From assembly GCA_014654705.1 (NCBI GenBank), contig JACVZY010000059.1, forward strand, positions 62,001 through 126,000: a stretch of DNA of 64,000 bases, read 5' to 3'. The stretch comes from Ignavibacteria bacterium. Lineage in GTDB: Bacteria; Bacteroidota; Ignavibacteria; Kapaibacteriales; UBA4661. Positions 1 to 9,411 of this stretch are shown here, piece after piece. The notes below the pieces were generated by a model. That model was not told where the DNA came from. It ran no database searches and was given only the letters and a program-made list of their open reading frames with translations. The translations under genes were made by a program, and so were the position numbers. Position 1 is the stretch's first letter. The number at the start of each line of letters is the position of its first letter.

Positions 1-705
1 CTGCATTTCCGCTTCGAGATTGAGCATATCCTCCAGTGAGCTATTCATTGCACGTTGGAGCATTGACTTCACGAGACCAAGTGTTTTGGTCGGTGCAGCA
101 GCAAGGCGTTCACCCATTGTTTTGAGAGCTGCTTCAAACTCTGTTGCCGCTACAACACGATTTACCAAGCCCATTTGAAGCGCTGTCGGTGCATCCATCG
201 GTTCATTGAGCGCGATAAATTCAAATGCCTTGGGGTAGCTCATCATTCGTGCAAAAAAGTACGTGCCGCCCGAATCCGGCACAAGCGCTATTCCCGTAAA
301 ACCTTCCACCAAACGCGCATCGGCACTCATAATGCGCATATCCGCCGCCAGACCAAGTGCCAGTCCAGCGCCTGCCGCTACGCCGTTGATTCCCGCCAAA
401 ATAGGTTTCGGAAGGTCACGCATTGCGCGGATGATTGGATTGTAGCCGTGCTGAATCATTCCTTGAAAATCAATTTTACCATTTTTACTCAGCCCAACTG
501 CTTCTTTCAAATCCTGTCCTGACGAAAATGCTTTGCCGTTGCCCGTCAGCACGACAGCGCGTACGGCATCATTTTTGCCGGATTCCTGAATGGCATGGAG
601 GAGATCTTTTTTGAGTTGCCCATTCAGTGCGTTATACACATCGGGGCGGTTCAGCGTGATAGTTGCCACGCTGTTTTCAATCGAATACGTGAGTGTTTCG
701 TACAT
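1..705 (-). CDS. Enoyl-CoA hydratase/isomerase, PaaG-like (3' end cut off)
   Basis: This is a crotonase-fold enzyme that would hydrate or isomerise a CoA-bound enoyl substrate in the cytoplasm. I translated the minus strand from the ATG at 705; the frame stays open to base 1, giving 235 residues of a usual 255-265. The N-terminus begins MYETLTYSIENSVATITLNR, typical of the family. The oxyanion-hole segments are AFSSGQDLKE and NGVAAGAGLALGLAADMRI. The SSGQDL form and overall length resemble PaaG/PaaB-type isomerases of phenylacetate degradation, but no other paa genes are in view, so a role in fatty-acid oxidation is equally possible. The FadN-like protein at 34.4 kb is a plausible pathway partner. 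The last 20-30 residues lie outside the window. Family assignment is secure; substrate is not. Confidence 0.9.
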   Translation of the reverse strand, partial: MYETLTYSIENSVATITLNRPDVYNALNGQLKKDLLHAIQESGKNDAVRAVVLTGNGKAFSSGQDLKEAVGLSKNGKIDFQGMIQHGYNPIIRAMRDLPKPILAGINGVAAGAGLALGLAADMRIMSADARLVEGFTGIALVPDSGGTYFFARMMSYPKAFEFIALNEPMDAPTALQMGLVNRVVAATEFEAALKTMGERLAAAPTKTLGLVKSMLQRAMNSSLEDMLNLEAEMQ

Positions 706-819
706 ACAAATTGGTCTCCTTGCCTTGGGAAAAGAAGGTCGGAAAATGGTGGATAATGAGACGGGAAAATTAGAGAAAAGCCACATCAATTCCAACGGTC
801 ATCATCGAAAAGCCAAAAA

Positions 820-1479
820 TCACTTTTCACCGAGAACAAGCGACACATTCAGTGCCACAAAACTACGGCTGATTTCGTTGGGGTCGCGTAGGAGCACATT
901 TGCCCAGTAATACCGCATTGACACGTCCGCACCAACGCCGAAAATAGTCGCTTCGACGCCGAGTGCCGCACTGCCACCTATTCTGCCGAGGGTGGCTCTG
1001 TTACTCGTTAGTCCGCTTGGCTGCCCGTAATCGTTACCTGCGAGAATGAGGTTGTAGCTTGCCTCTCCGGCAACGTAGGCGTGAAGAATAAGCAAGGATA
1101 AAAAGCGATATTCAAATCCGATACCAAGCGGAATGAAGGTTTGGGAGACCTTCACGGAAGTAGGGATGGTGGGCTGTGAGGGGTCATAGACAGAAAAAAT
1201 TGGCGTTTCAAACTGATGCAGTCCGCCCGAAAGTGTGATTCCACGCCCTTTGTCCAGCGAAAGCAGATAGCGAGCCGAAATATGATAACCAACATTTTGT
1301 GCCTGCGAGACGGGATAGATAAACACTCCGCCCTGTGGCAGAGCAAAGCGTACTGCCACAATCTGTTCGTACGGTGCAGAAATACCACCACCAATGCGCA
1401 AACTTTGTGCGGGGGCGAGGAGTGGTAAAAGTGCGAACGAGAGAACTAATGCGGTCTTGAGAGCGAGAGAAATTTTCAT
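820..1479 (-). CDS. Secreted protein, probable outer-membrane beta-barrel
   Basis: I do not recognise a named family. The 219-residue product starts with a clear Sec signal peptide (MKISLALKTALVLSFALLPL, cleavage probably after APA in LAPAQS). The mature part alternates polar and hydrophobic residues with many Gly, Tyr and aromatic positions, for example YHISARYLLSL, IGFEYRFLSLLILHAYVAGEA and VGADVSMRYYWA. It ends in SFVALNVSLVLGEK. This is the look of a small outer-membrane beta-barrel. It lies between the partial enoyl-CoA hydratase and a divergent ABC ATPase and shares about 100 bp of upstream DNA with the latter. No ligand or partner can be inferred. Confidence 0.6.
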   Translation of the reverse strand: MKISLALKTALVLSFALLPLLAPAQSLRIGGGISAPYEQIVAVRFALPQGGVFIYPVSQAQNVGYHISARYLLSLDKGRGITLSGGLHQFETPIFSVYDPSQPTIPTSVKVSQTFIPLGIGFEYRFLSLLILHAYVAGEASYNLILAGNDYGQPSGLTSNRATLGRIGGSAALGVEATIFGVGADVSMRYYWANVLLRDPNEISRSFVALNVSLVLGEK

Positions 1480-1580
1480 CTGGTTTATCCTTTGCGGCTT
1501 GTGGAAGAAAATCCGATATTTGTGCCGGGTATTCTAAGAAAGCCCGTGGAATTGTTTTCGTTACAAACCGAGCAAGAATC

Positions 1581-2300
1581 ATGCCTACGCTTCTTTATGC
1601 AGAAAACCTTATCAAATCATATTCCTCAAACACCAATGGTGAGAAAACGCCCGTTCTGCGGGGTGTTTCGCTGGCGATTGAGCAAGGCGAGATATTAGCT
1701 ATTGTTGGCTCTTCGGGTGCAGGCAAAAGTACGCTTTTGCATTTACTCGGAGCGCTGGATGAGCCGGACGAGGGGAGCATTACGCTGACGTATCATCTGG
1801 AGGCGCAAGAGGGCACGACGAAAAGTCCCATTCGGCATAATTACGGTCAGTTGAGCGATACGGGTTTGGCGGGTCTGCGTAACTCCATGCTTGGCTTTAT
1901 TTTTCAATTTCATCATCTCTTGCCCGAATTTACGGCTCTGGAAAATGTGATGATGCCCTCACTCATAGCGGGAGAATCGCACGCCAAAGCCCGTGAGCAA
2001 GCCTCTCGGCTGCTTGACCGTGTAGGACTGTCACACCGCCTTCAGAACAAGCCCGATGCGCTTTCCGGCGGCGAACAGCAGCGAGTCGCCTTTGCCCGTG
2101 CGATGGTGAATAGCCCCGTTCTCGTCTTTGCCGACGAACCGACTGGCAATCTTGATGCTGTCAACAGCGCAATGCTGCTGGATTTGATGAAAGAGTTTCG
2201 CACTGAAAGCGGGCAAACATTTGTGATCGTGACTCACAGTAGCGAGATAGCTGCGGGTGCTGATAGAACCTTGCGTTTGCATGAGGGGAAGTTTGTGTGA
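1581..2300 (+). CDS. ABC transporter ATP-binding protein, LolD/MacB-NBD type
   Basis: This is a stand-alone nucleotide-binding subunit of 239 residues that would sit on the cytoplasmic face and power a FtsX-like permease. Visible motifs in order are Walker A GSSGAGKST (about residues 43-51), the ABC signature LSGGEQQR, Walker B VLVFADEPTGNLD and the switch His in VIVTHS. The DEPTGNLD form and the QFHHLLPEFTALENVMMP segment are typical of the LolD/MacB/FtsE group. No permease gene adjoins it. The only matching permease in view is the MacB-like gene at 5927-7279 on the opposite strand, which lacks its own ATPase domain, so the two could work together; this is inference. The start is the ATG just before the first beta strand (LYAENLIKSY). 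Confidence 0.9.
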   Translation: MPTLLYAENLIKSYSSNTNGEKTPVLRGVSLAIEQGEILAIVGSSGAGKSTLLHLLGALDEPDEGSITLTYHLEAQEGTTKSPIRHNYGQLSDTGLAGLRNSMLGFIFQFHHLLPEFTALENVMMPSLIAGESHAKAREQASRLLDRVGLSHRLQNKPDALSGGEQQRVAFARAMVNSPVLVFADEPTGNLDAVNSAMLLDLMKEFRTESGQTFVIVTHSSEIAAGADRTLRLHEGKFV

Positions 2301-2607
2301 GTGCCTACAGTACGAAGGCAGGCTGGATTATTTTCACTATTGTTGTTGCATGTTGCCCAAAAATGTTATAGATTCTATACAGTTATTTCACGCTACTGCT
2401 TCGACAAAAGATTGCTACTACCACAATCTTTTTACTGTTATCGACGCGCTATTCAAATAAGCACCATGTAGTGTTGCTCTAAAGCAAAGTGGGGCTACTG
2501 GGCATTCTTGCCACCAAATATCACCACAAGATGTTGTGGTGTGTACAGGTTGTGTGTTTTCTTTTTTCTAACCACTCATTACTTTTCTCTCGAAACGGAG
2601 TTATTAT
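2301..2607. other. 307-bp intergenic region with one hairpin
   Basis: No convincing gene is seen between the ABC ATPase and the next gene. A short frame at 2257-2460 overlaps the ATPase 3' end and has no family features. The only clear structure is the 8-bp perfect inverted repeat at 2522-2541. Confidence 0.5.
2522..2541. promoter_or_regulatory. Perfect 8-bp inverted repeat upstream of 2608 gene
   Basis: CACCACAA (2522-2529), a 4-base spacer GATG, then TTGTGGTG (2534-2541). No T-run follows, so it is more like an operator or RNA hairpin than a terminator. It lies 66 bp before the start of the next gene. Confidence 0.4.
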
Positions 2608-3144
2608 ATGGCTGAAGTGAAAAGCAAATTTATTATGCTGGCAGGAAGTCTTATGACCCTGTACAAAGATGGCTTGGCAGAAGCAAACAAAGGGCTTGTC
2701 GCAAAGACGGGCAAAACGTTTAGTGAGCTTGAACCGGAGGGATGGTACGACACAAGCCTTTTCAATCTGTTTATGGAAACATATGCGCGGTATTCAGTTT
2801 CCGGCGATAGAGCAATCGTAACGCTGGGACGCAACGTCTATCCGACTATCAAAAAAAGCGCCGGACTGCCGCCACATCTGAAGACACCTCTGGATTTTAT
2901 CAAATTTGAAGCTGAAGGATTTCTCGCTAATCATCGTGGAAGCGACGTACAGCCACGAAAGTTTATCTCCGCGAAGGACGGCGATGTCGTTGTACAAGCT
3001 CCTGCACCAGGCTATAATCCTAAACTTTATGAAGGCGTATTCCTTGGTATTTTGGAGATGAGTGGTGTAAAAACCGGTAATGTCGTGCAAACAAAAGCAC
3101 GGGCAAAAGGTGACTCAACCGATGAATTCCATATTACGTGGTGA
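2608..3144 (+). CDS. Conserved-looking cytoplasmic protein, unknown function
   Basis: The 178-residue product has no signal peptide or membrane segment. It begins MAEVKSKFIMLAGSLMTLYK and ends in DSTDEFHITW. A central stretch, EPEGWYDTSLFNLFMETYAR followed by a GDRAIVTLGRNVYPTIKK helix, and the closing pattern of a small beta sheet loosely recall heme-NO-binding/V4R-like or DUF2378 proteins, which share an alpha-beta sensor fold. The resemblance is by eye and weak, and no conserved His or Cys ligand is obvious. The gene is monocistronic: 307 bp of non-coding DNA precedes it and a strong terminator hairpin follows. The ATG at 2608 has a purine-rich stretch upstream (GAAACGGAG). Confidence 0.7.
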   Translation: MAEVKSKFIMLAGSLMTLYKDGLAEANKGLVAKTGKTFSELEPEGWYDTSLFNLFMETYARYSVSGDRAIVTLGRNVYPTIKKSAGLPPHLKTPLDFIKFEAEGFLANHRGSDVQPRKFISAKDGDVVVQAPAPGYNPKLYEGVFLGILEMSGVKTGNVVQTKARAKGDSTDEFHITW

Positions 3145-3169
3145 AAAACATTGCAAAAAAAATTGAACA

Positions 3170-3212
3170 AAAGAGAAGCCGCTCCACATCAGATGTGAAG
3201 CGGCTTCTCTTT
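3170..3212. terminator. Bidirectional terminator between 2608 gene and leuB
   Basis: The two arms (about 3170-3190 and 3192-3212) form a roughly 20-bp stem with one mismatch, containing GAAGCCGCT/AGCGGCTTC. Read on the minus strand the right-hand arm is followed by a TTTTG and an eight-T run (3157-3164), so it is a strong terminator for leuB. It also lies just past the stop of the plus-strand gene. Confidence 0.85.
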
Positions 3213-3228
3213 GAGATACGCAGTAAAT

Positions 3229-4314
3229 TTACAATTTTGCAACGATACTATCTGTCATCTGCACCGTCGAAAGTGCGTCCGTTTTCGTCAGGTCTGCCGT
3301 TCGTGCGCCTGCTTTCAAAGCAGATTCCACAGCGCTTTCGATGGCATCAGCCTCTGCCGTTAGCCCAAGGGAATGGCGCAAGAGCATAGCACCACTCAAA
3401 ATCGTGCCGACGGGGTTCGCAATGCCTTTTCCCGCAATGTCAGGCGCAGAGCCGTGTATGGGTTCGTACAAACCAAGCGGCAAGCCCTTACTATTTTTTA
3501 CTTCGCCAATGGAAGCAGACGGTAGCAAGCCCATCGAACCCACGAGCACAGCCGCCTCATCCGTTAAAATATCACCAAAAGTATTTTCTGTCACGAGCAC
3601 GTCAAAATGCGAAGGCGACATCACAAGGCGCATGGCAGCTGTATCCACAAGGACGTGTTGAAGCGTTGCGGCGGGATAATTTTTTGCCAATGCCGTTGCG
3701 TATTCGCGCCAGAGCCGTGAGGTTTCCAGCACATTCGCTTTGTCAACACTTGCCACAAGATTGCGCCGTGAGGCGGCAAGCTCGAAAGCAAGTTTCAAAA
3801 TACGCTGCACTTCGTAGTCGTGGTATTCGAGCGTATCGACAGCCGTTGTGCCGCCGTCCGCACGGGTGCGGCGCTCTTTGGGTTGCCCGAAGTACAAACC
3901 GCCCGTTAGCTCCCGCACAACAAGAAAATCTACTCCGGCGATGATCTCCGGTTTCAAGGGCGAAGCGTATGCGAGTTCGGGATAGACCTTCACAGGGCGG
4001 AGGTTTGCATACAGTTTTAGTGCTTTGCGAATAGCCAGTAAGCCGTCTTCGGGGCGTGTTTTTGCTTTGGGGTCGTCCCACTTCGGACCGCCGACAGCGC
4101 CCAAGAGAACTGCGTCCGCAGTCTCTGCTGCTTTGACGGTGGCTTCGGGTAAAGCAGAACCAGTTGCATCAATCGCGCAACCGCCTATTAAGCCTTCGCT
4201 AAAAGTAAAAGTATGCGAGAATTTTTGAGCAACGTGCTCTAGCACCCGCTTTGTGGCTTGTGTTACTTCAGGTCCAACACCGTCTCCGGCGAGAATGAGA
4301 ATACGTGCGTCCAT
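3229..4314 (-). CDS. leuB: 3-isopropylmalate dehydrogenase
   Basis: LeuB oxidises and decarboxylates 3-isopropylmalate to 2-oxoisocaproate with NAD+, the third dedicated step of leucine synthesis in the cytoplasm. The 361-residue length is normal. Motifs seen are the N-terminal [12 protein letters not shown], the substrate-binding [30 protein letters not shown], and the metal and adenine-binding C-terminal part [20 protein letters not shown] followed by [21 protein letters not shown]. All are textbook IPMDH signatures. It is the last gene before a terminator on the minus strand. Only 56 bp separate it from the TolC gene upstream, so it may be read together with the efflux genes rather than with leuC and leuD. 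Confidence 0.97.
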   Translation of the reverse strand: MDARILILAGDGVGPEVTQATKRVLEHVAQKFSHTFTFSEGLIGGCAIDATGSALPEATVKAAETADAVLLGAVGGPKWDDPKAKTRPEDGLLAIRKALKLYANLRPVKVYPELAYASPLKPEIIAGVDFLVVRELTGGLYFGQPKERRTRADGGTTAVDTLEYHDYEVQRILKLAFELAASRRNLVASVDKANVLETSRLWREYATALAKNYPAATLQHVLVDTAAMRLVMSPSHFDVLVTENTFGDILTDEAAVLVGSMGLLPSASIGEVKNSKGLPLGLYEPIHGSAPDIAGKGIANPVGTILSGAMLLRHSLGLTAEADAIESAVESALKAGARTADLTKTDALSTVQMTDSIVAKL

Positions 4315-4370
4315 GGGAAATGTGCTAAAAGAAAAATTGAAAAGGTATAGATTTTTGTCCGAAATTAAAA

Positions 4371-5897
4371 TTACGGCGGCGTAAGGCGCAAATTCCGCTC
4401 AAAATCGAAGAGCGTCAAGCGCCGTAAACGATAATACGCCACCCAGTAATTACGCAGCGTTTGGAGGTAGTTTTGCCGCGCAGCATCTTTATCGTTTTGC
4501 CCGATGAAAAAATCATTCAAGGCAATTTTACCAATAATATAACGATTTTTTGCCACCTCGAAGCGCTTTTGTCCGATAGTGTCTGCCTTTGCCGAGAGAA
4601 CAACTTGCTGTTCCAGAAGCAGTAGTTCGGCGGCTTGGAAATATGCCTCCTGCCCAAGCGTCAGCCCATCGGCGATGATGAGCTGTTCGGTTTGCGCTTC
4701 GTTTGCTTTTGCCGATTCCACCTGTGCCGCACCGCCACCCCATTGCAAAATCGGCATTTGGAAGGTGATATTTGCGCGGCTTTGCGAAAGAAGATTTTGA
4801 TAGGCAAGCGGCAAATCTCCATTGGTTTGGTTATAGCCCAAACTTGCCAAGAGCGTCGCATTAAAGCCATTAGTCAGCCGCGCTTGTTCCAAAGTGCGAG
4901 CGGCATTCAGGCGACGGCTATCGAAATTGGTCGTTTCGCTTCTGTTTGCCAGCGCTTGTGCTCGCGCTCGCTCCGGTATGACCTTCACGGGTGGCAACTG
5001 CACGGGCGGTACGAGGGAAACTTTGTCGTCAGGTGAGCGCCCAAGAGAAATTTGCAACGTGTATTGCGCTCGCCGAAATGCGAGTTCGGCGCGAACTTTA
5101 TTCACTCGTGCGTTCATCGTGGCAAGTTCGCTTTGCAGAAGTTCATTTTCGCTAATTTTCCCAACCTCAAACCGTCCCTTGGAAAGCTGATAGAGCGTGT
5201 CGTTGATGGCGCTGTTCAGATTAGCATTCTCAAGATTCAATTCTGCAATATACGCATCAAAAAATGCATTGGTGATATTCATTGCAAGGTTTTCCAGCGT
5301 TTCCACATACTGCCGTTCGGCAATAGTGCGCTGCAAGGCGCGTGATTGCTGGTCGAAAGCGTAAGAGTTAAACTGGAAAATCGGCTGCCGTATGCCAATT
5401 TGAAAAGGAATTGATTGCCAGAGAGCCGTAGAGCGGGTGTCGCCAAAAAGGTCAATGCGGCTCAAGCCAGTGGACAAAGACAGGTCGCCACCAGTGAAGG
5501 GAATGCGCTGCGTTGCGGTGAGTGAAAGATTAGAAAACATCTGGCTTTGCGGTACGAACTGCACTGTGCCGTCGGGCTGCGTGATGGGGTTAATGGACTG
5601 TACAAAATTTGGTACATTGCCATTCAAACTCACCTGCGGCAGCAAACTTGCCTCAAACGCCCGATAATCAAACATAGAGCTTTCGTAGTCTCGACGCGCT
5701 GCTATGCCGAGTGGGCTTTCCTCGCGAGCAATACGGACGCACTCTTGGAGCGTCAGTGCGGGCGCATTTGTGGAAGCCTTCTCGGAAGTACCTGCCGATT
5801 GAATCGTTGTTTGGGCACTCAGTATCGGCGCGATAAGGAGTGCGTACAGAAAAGCGCACCGTAGGCAGGCGAGAAGCATTGAAGAGTATTGCTGCAT
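4371..5897 (-). CDS. TolC-family outer-membrane efflux protein
   Basis: This is the outer-membrane channel of a tripartite export system. The 508-residue product has an N-terminal signal peptide (cleavage near ILSAQT) and the two-fold repeated OEP architecture: long amphipathic helices rich in Ala/Glu/Gln/Arg around residues 200-290 and 395-470, alternating with short beta segments. The conserved start of the mature domain, [20 protein letters not shown], fits the family, as does the closing [20 protein letters not shown]. It follows the MacB-like permease by 29 bp and the adaptor lies before that, so adaptor, permease and channel appear to form one minus-strand operon. The exported substrate cannot be told. 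Confidence 0.92.
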   Translation of the reverse strand: MQQYSSMLLACLRCAFLYALLIAPILSAQTTIQSAGTSEKASTNAPALTLQECVRIAREESPLGIAARRDYESSMFDYRAFEASLLPQVSLNGNVPNFVQSINPITQPDGTVQFVPQSQMFSNLSLTATQRIPFTGGDLSLSTGLSRIDLFGDTRSTALWQSIPFQIGIRQPIFQFNSYAFDQQSRALQRTIAERQYVETLENLAMNITNAFFDAYIAELNLENANLNSAINDTLYQLSKGRFEVGKISENELLQSELATMNARVNKVRAELAFRRAQYTLQISLGRSPDDKVSLVPPVQLPPVKVIPERARAQALANRSETTNFDSRRLNAARTLEQARLTNGFNATLLASLGYNQTNGDLPLAYQNLLSQSRANITFQMPILQWGGGAAQVESAKANEAQTEQLIIADGLTLGQEAYFQAAELLLLEQQVVLSAKADTIGQKRFEVAKNRYIIGKIALNDFFIGQNDKDAARQNYLQTLRNYWVAYYRLRRLTLFDFERNLRLTPP

Positions 5898-5926
5898 ACA
5901 AAAAAGTTCTTGAAGTCAATAATTTG

Positions 5927-7279
5927 TTATTCGTACCGTAGGGATACAACAGGGTCTTGCTGTGCGGCTTTGCGAGCGGGAATAAATCCGAAGATTAAAC
6001 CCACTGCGAGCGACACAATGAAGGAAAGCAGCGCCGACCAGAGAGAAATTATCGTTTTAATATCTGTCAAGCGCTCGACTGCGAAACTGGCAATAACGCC
6101 CAACACTACGCCCGCAAGACCACCCAAAACGCTGATGGTAATAGACTCACTCAGAAACTGCATCGTGATGTCACGCGGCGTAGCGCCGAGTGCCAGACGC
6201 ACGCCAATCTCTCGGATGCGCTCCATCACAGAGGCAAGCATGATGTTCATAATGCCAATGCCGCCCACCACAAGCGAAATGGAAGCAATCGCACCCAGCA
6301 CAATACTGAAGATAGATTTCGTGCGCTTTTCTTGTTGCAAGAGAAGTTCCGGCACGGTGATTTCTACGTCAATAACATCATTGTGTCGCCGTTTCAACAT
6401 TCGGCTCAGTACTTCAGCCGCACCCGCGCTGTACGCCGACGAAGACATCTGCACAACGATTCGGTCTAGCTGATGATAATTTTTTGCTTCTTCGGTGAGT
6501 TCTTTGTTCTTGTTGGCTTCGTCGTCGTCCGATTGCCCCGCAATGCGCATTTCTTCTTGCGTTACGACCGAGCGATTGCGGTAACGAAGGAGCATGGTCG
6601 TAATGGGCGTATAGACATCCATATTGACGTTTCGAATGCCGAGGCGTTGTAGTGTTTGTGCCGCCACGAAACGCTCTTTCAGCACCCCGACCACCGTGAG
6701 CCATGTCGAGCCACATTTAATCGTCTTGCCAATAGGGTCTTCATTGGGAAAAAAGCGTGATTTTATGCCGTGTCCAATCAAGCACACCGGAGCAGAAAGT
6801 CGGAAATGGTCGTCTGTGAAATTACTGCCTTCAGCGACAGGCATGGCAGCAACGGTGCAGTACGCCGAATCTACGCCGACGAGTTTAATCGTGCGTTGCA
6901 ATGCTGTCCGCATGACGGTTGTTTCGATAACGGTTTCCACGCTTAGGCGAGCAACATTTGGAACCGCGGCTTGAATAGCGGCAGCGTCAAGCAGCGTCAG
7001 CCCCGGCGAGAAGCGCTTCTTTTCTTGCTTTGCCGGATTGCCCGCTTTTTCCATATCGCCTTCGTCTTGCTTGACAATCGGTTTGATAATCACGTTCTGT
7101 GCGCCCAGAAGCTGCATCTGCTCAAGGATTTCCTGTTCCGCGCCTTTGCCAATGGCAAGCATGGTGATGACCGAAGCCGTGCCGAATACAATCCCAAGCG
7201 ACGTGAGAAACGAGCGCAAGCGATTGTAGGAAAAGGATTCGAGGGCAATGGCGAAATTGAAAAGAAGGCGTTTCAGCAT
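5927..7279 (-). CDS. MacB-like ABC transporter permease (no ATPase domain)
   Basis: This 450-residue inner-membrane protein belongs to the FtsX/MacB permease class. It starts with a first membrane segment around LTSLGIVFGTASVITMLAIG, followed by a large periplasmic core (about residues 45-290, containing VIIKPIVKQ and CLIGHGIKSRFF). Three membrane segments close it, including GGIGIMNIMLASVMERIREI and the RLALGATPRDI loop typical of the family. E. coli MacB carries an N-terminal ATPase; here that domain is absent and the operon has no ATPase gene. The nearest candidate is the LolD-like subunit at 1581-2300. It lies between the adaptor (52 bp upstream) and TolC (29 bp downstream). Likely job: mechanotransmission-type export with a TolC channel. 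Confidence 0.93.
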   Translation of the reverse strand: MLKRLLFNFAIALESFSYNRLRSFLTSLGIVFGTASVITMLAIGKGAEQEILEQMQLLGAQNVIIKPIVKQDEGDMEKAGNPAKQEKKRFSPGLTLLDAAAIQAAVPNVARLSVETVIETTVMRTALQRTIKLVGVDSAYCTVAAMPVAEGSNFTDDHFRLSAPVCLIGHGIKSRFFPNEDPIGKTIKCGSTWLTVVGVLKERFVAAQTLQRLGIRNVNMDVYTPITTMLLRYRNRSVVTQEEMRIAGQSDDDEANKNKELTEEAKNYHQLDRIVVQMSSSAYSAGAAEVLSRMLKRRHNDVIDVEITVPELLLQQEKRTKSIFSIVLGAIASISLVVGGIGIMNIMLASVMERIREIGVRLALGATPRDITMQFLSESITISVLGGLAGVVLGVIASFAVERLTDIKTIISLWSALLSFIVSLAVGLIFGFIPARKAAQQDPVVSLRYE

Positions 7280-7331
7280 ACAAAAGGAGACCGAAAGAGG
7301 ATAAAACGAGTTAGGATTACTGTTTTGGGGA

Positions 7332-8642
7332 TTACTGCTTTTGTTTTTGCGCAGGCTGATTGTTGGAAGCGGTTTGCAAATACTTCACGGCAAGATTACC
7401 GCTTTCGGGGGGGAGGGAGAGATAGAGCACATCATCAGTCGTGATGCCGTCTTCGATAACGACTTCGTTGTCGTTCATCGCGCCAATGCGAACTTCTTGC
7501 TTCACAAGCCCCGTGCGTACTTTTTTATAGACAAACTGTTTGCCATTTTCGCCGTGCAGCGCGTCGAGCGGGATAAAAACAACATTTTCCAGCGTAGAAG
7601 CAATAATTTCGTTACCCGTCGTCATGCCAGGACGCAAGGTCGTGTCTCGCTGCATCACAGAAATAAGAATTTCAAAGACTTTCGCATTCGAGTTTGGGCG
7701 CTGCTCGCCGACGTTGGCAATGGTTGCCACCGTGCCGCTCAGTTTTTTGGTCGGGTCGGCATCCAAATGAATCTGCACCTGCTGTCCGGTACGAATTTTC
7801 TGCACATCAATTTCGTTGATGTAAGCGAGCGATTCCATTACGCTCAGATCTGGGAGCGTGGCAACGGTAGGGTTCCACGTTGAAATTGAGGAACCAGATG
7901 TGATTTTTTTGCCACTCCATTCCTTGGTGTAAATCACCATTCCTCCTGCGGGCGAGGTAATAACAAAGCGCTTTTGGAGGGAATTGAGAGCATCCAGTTT
8001 TTGTTGCTCTTTTTCGACATCAGTGTAGGAGGATTGCATCTTTGCAATCGCCTGCTGCACCTTGGTTTGGTAGTTGATAAGTCCCTGTTTTTGCGCCCGT
8101 TCGGCTTTTTCGTAATCAATTTCCGCTTGTCTCTTGATGGAAGGTGCTTCGTAAACGGCTTGTTCCTTCGCAAGACGCTTCTCTTCGAGTGCAAAGCGTT
8201 GATTGTTCAAGTCCTCACGCGCCGTGGCAAGGGAGAGCGTTGTGTCGAGACGTGTTTGCGTGTATTGGGCATTGGCTTTTTGAAGTGCTAATTCCGCAGC
8301 CTTGATTTTTTCATCCAGTACGGATTTATCAAGCGTCGCAACGGTTTCCCCTTCCTTAATCACCGTGCCTTCCGGCACAAGCGAACTGATTTTCATCTGG
8401 TAAATTCCCACCGACATTCCATCGGTAGGTCCTTGTATGGCAACAAACTTTTTGGCTTTGAGTTCGCCTGTGGCGGTAATCGCAACGCGAAAGGTGCCAC
8501 GCTTTGGGCTGATGACTAAATCATTTTGCTCTTTTGCTTGAGAACGGAGTAAAAACCAGCCCGATAGAACAATGCACAAAACCACAGCACCAAGAGCAGC
8601 ACGTTGGGTATTTTTATGTTTGAGGAACGCAGGAATATTCAT
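7332..8642 (-). CDS. MacA/HlyD-family periplasmic adaptor
   Basis: This is the membrane-fusion protein linking the MacB-like permease to TolC. The 436-residue product has an N-terminal membrane anchor (AALGAVVLCIVLSGWFLL), a lipoyl/barrel-sandwich half (VAITATGELKAKKFVAIQG), a long coiled-coil hairpin rich in Glu/Lys/Gln between about residues 110 and 215 (TRLDTTLSLATAREDLNNQR region), then the second lipoyl half and beta-barrel and MP domains (ITSPAGGMVIYTKEW, TLRPGMTTGNEIIAS). The frame can be extended to a GTG at 8663, but the ATG at 8642 gives the usual short cytoplasmic lead before the anchor, so I prefer it. It is the first gene of the export operon. Confidence 0.92.
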   Translation of the reverse strand: MNIPAFLKHKNTQRAALGAVVLCIVLSGWFLLRSQAKEQNDLVISPKRGTFRVAITATGELKAKKFVAIQGPTDGMSVGIYQMKISSLVPEGTVIKEGETVATLDKSVLDEKIKAAELALQKANAQYTQTRLDTTLSLATAREDLNNQRFALEEKRLAKEQAVYEAPSIKRQAEIDYEKAERAQKQGLINYQTKVQQAIAKMQSSYTDVEKEQQKLDALNSLQKRFVITSPAGGMVIYTKEWSGKKITSGSSISTWNPTVATLPDLSVMESLAYINEIDVQKIRTGQQVQIHLDADPTKKLSGTVATIANVGEQRPNSNAKVFEILISVMQRDTTLRPGMTTGNEIIASTLENVVFIPLDALHGENGKQFVYKKVRTGLVKQEVRIGAMNDNEVVIEDGITTDDVLYLSLPPESGNLAVKYLQTASNNQPAQKQKQ

Positions 8643-8798
8643 CGAAGATTCTAAAAAGTACACAAAAGCACAGTGGATAGATGCAAATCTAGGGAAAATT
8701 TGGCAAAAACCCGCTCAATTTCGTTTGTCTTTTCGATTATTCCGCAACCCGCCCCCGTCCTACGGCTTTTTGACCGTAGAACGGGTTTGTTCGCACTC

Positions 8799-9383
8799 TC
8801 ACGCCGCCTGCTCATACGCCTGAATAGCACTCTCTTGCTGCAAGATATATCCCAACTCGTCCACACCATTCAGCAAACAATGCTTGCTGAAAGCGGCAAT
8901 CGGAAACGTCAGTGCCGTTCCGTCGGGCAAGGTGAGCGTTTGTGCTGCTAAGTCCACGCTGAAGGACGCATCGGGACTTGCTTCCACGATACTGAAAATG
9001 CGCTTCAGTTCTGCCTCGCCGACTACAATAGGCAGCAAGCCATTCTTGAGCGAATTGTTCTGGAAAATATCCGCAAAGGACGATGAAACCACCGCCCGAA
9101 AGCCGAAGCCCCGCAACGCCCACGGCGCGTGTTCGCGCGAAGAGCCGCAACCGAAGTTGTTCCCCGCCACAAGGATTTGTGCGGTATTGGCGGGTGCTTG
9201 GTTCAAAACGAAATCTGCTTTCGGCGAACCGTCGTCATTGTAGCGCCAATCTTGGAAGAGATGATTGCCGATGCCGATTTTATCGGTGACTTTTAAGAAT
9301 CGCGCCGGAATAATTTGGTCGGTATCGACGTTCTCAACCGCAAGTGGTGCGGTGTGGGATTGGAAGGCAGTGTATTTGTCCAT
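8799..9383 (-). CDS. leuD: 3-isopropylmalate dehydratase small subunit
   Basis: LeuD pairs with LeuC to isomerise 2-isopropylmalate to 3-isopropylmalate. From the ATG at 9383 the product is 194 residues, normal for the family (E. coli about 200). The start MDKYTAFQSHTAPLAVENVD leads into TDQIIPARFLK, and the swivel-domain signature NNFGCGSSREHAPWAL is present, followed by SSFADIFQNNSLKNGLLP. An upstream in-frame extension reaches 9497 but carries Pro/Ser/Arg-rich sequence unlike the family, so I reject it. Its partner leuC lies 4.5 kb away at 13848-15251, separated by unrelated genes, which is unusual because leuC and leuD are normally adjacent. Confidence 0.97.
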   Translation of the reverse strand: MDKYTAFQSHTAPLAVENVDTDQIIPARFLKVTDKIGIGNHLFQDWRYNDDGSPKADFVLNQAPANTAQILVAGNNFGCGSSREHAPWALRGFGFRAVVSSSFADIFQNNSLKNGLLPIVVGEAELKRIFSIVEASPDASFSVDLAAQTLTLPDGTALTFPIAAFSKHCLLNGVDELGYILQQESAIQAYEQAA

Positions 9384-9411
9384 AGTTCTGTGTAAAATTG
9401 GGGAATGGAGT

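Noticed and set aside
1152-1582. Extra frames on the minus strand over the outer-membrane protein gene (80 and 124 residues)
   Set aside because: They are alternative-frame shadows of the 820-1479 gene, with Trp/Arg/Cys-rich random composition.
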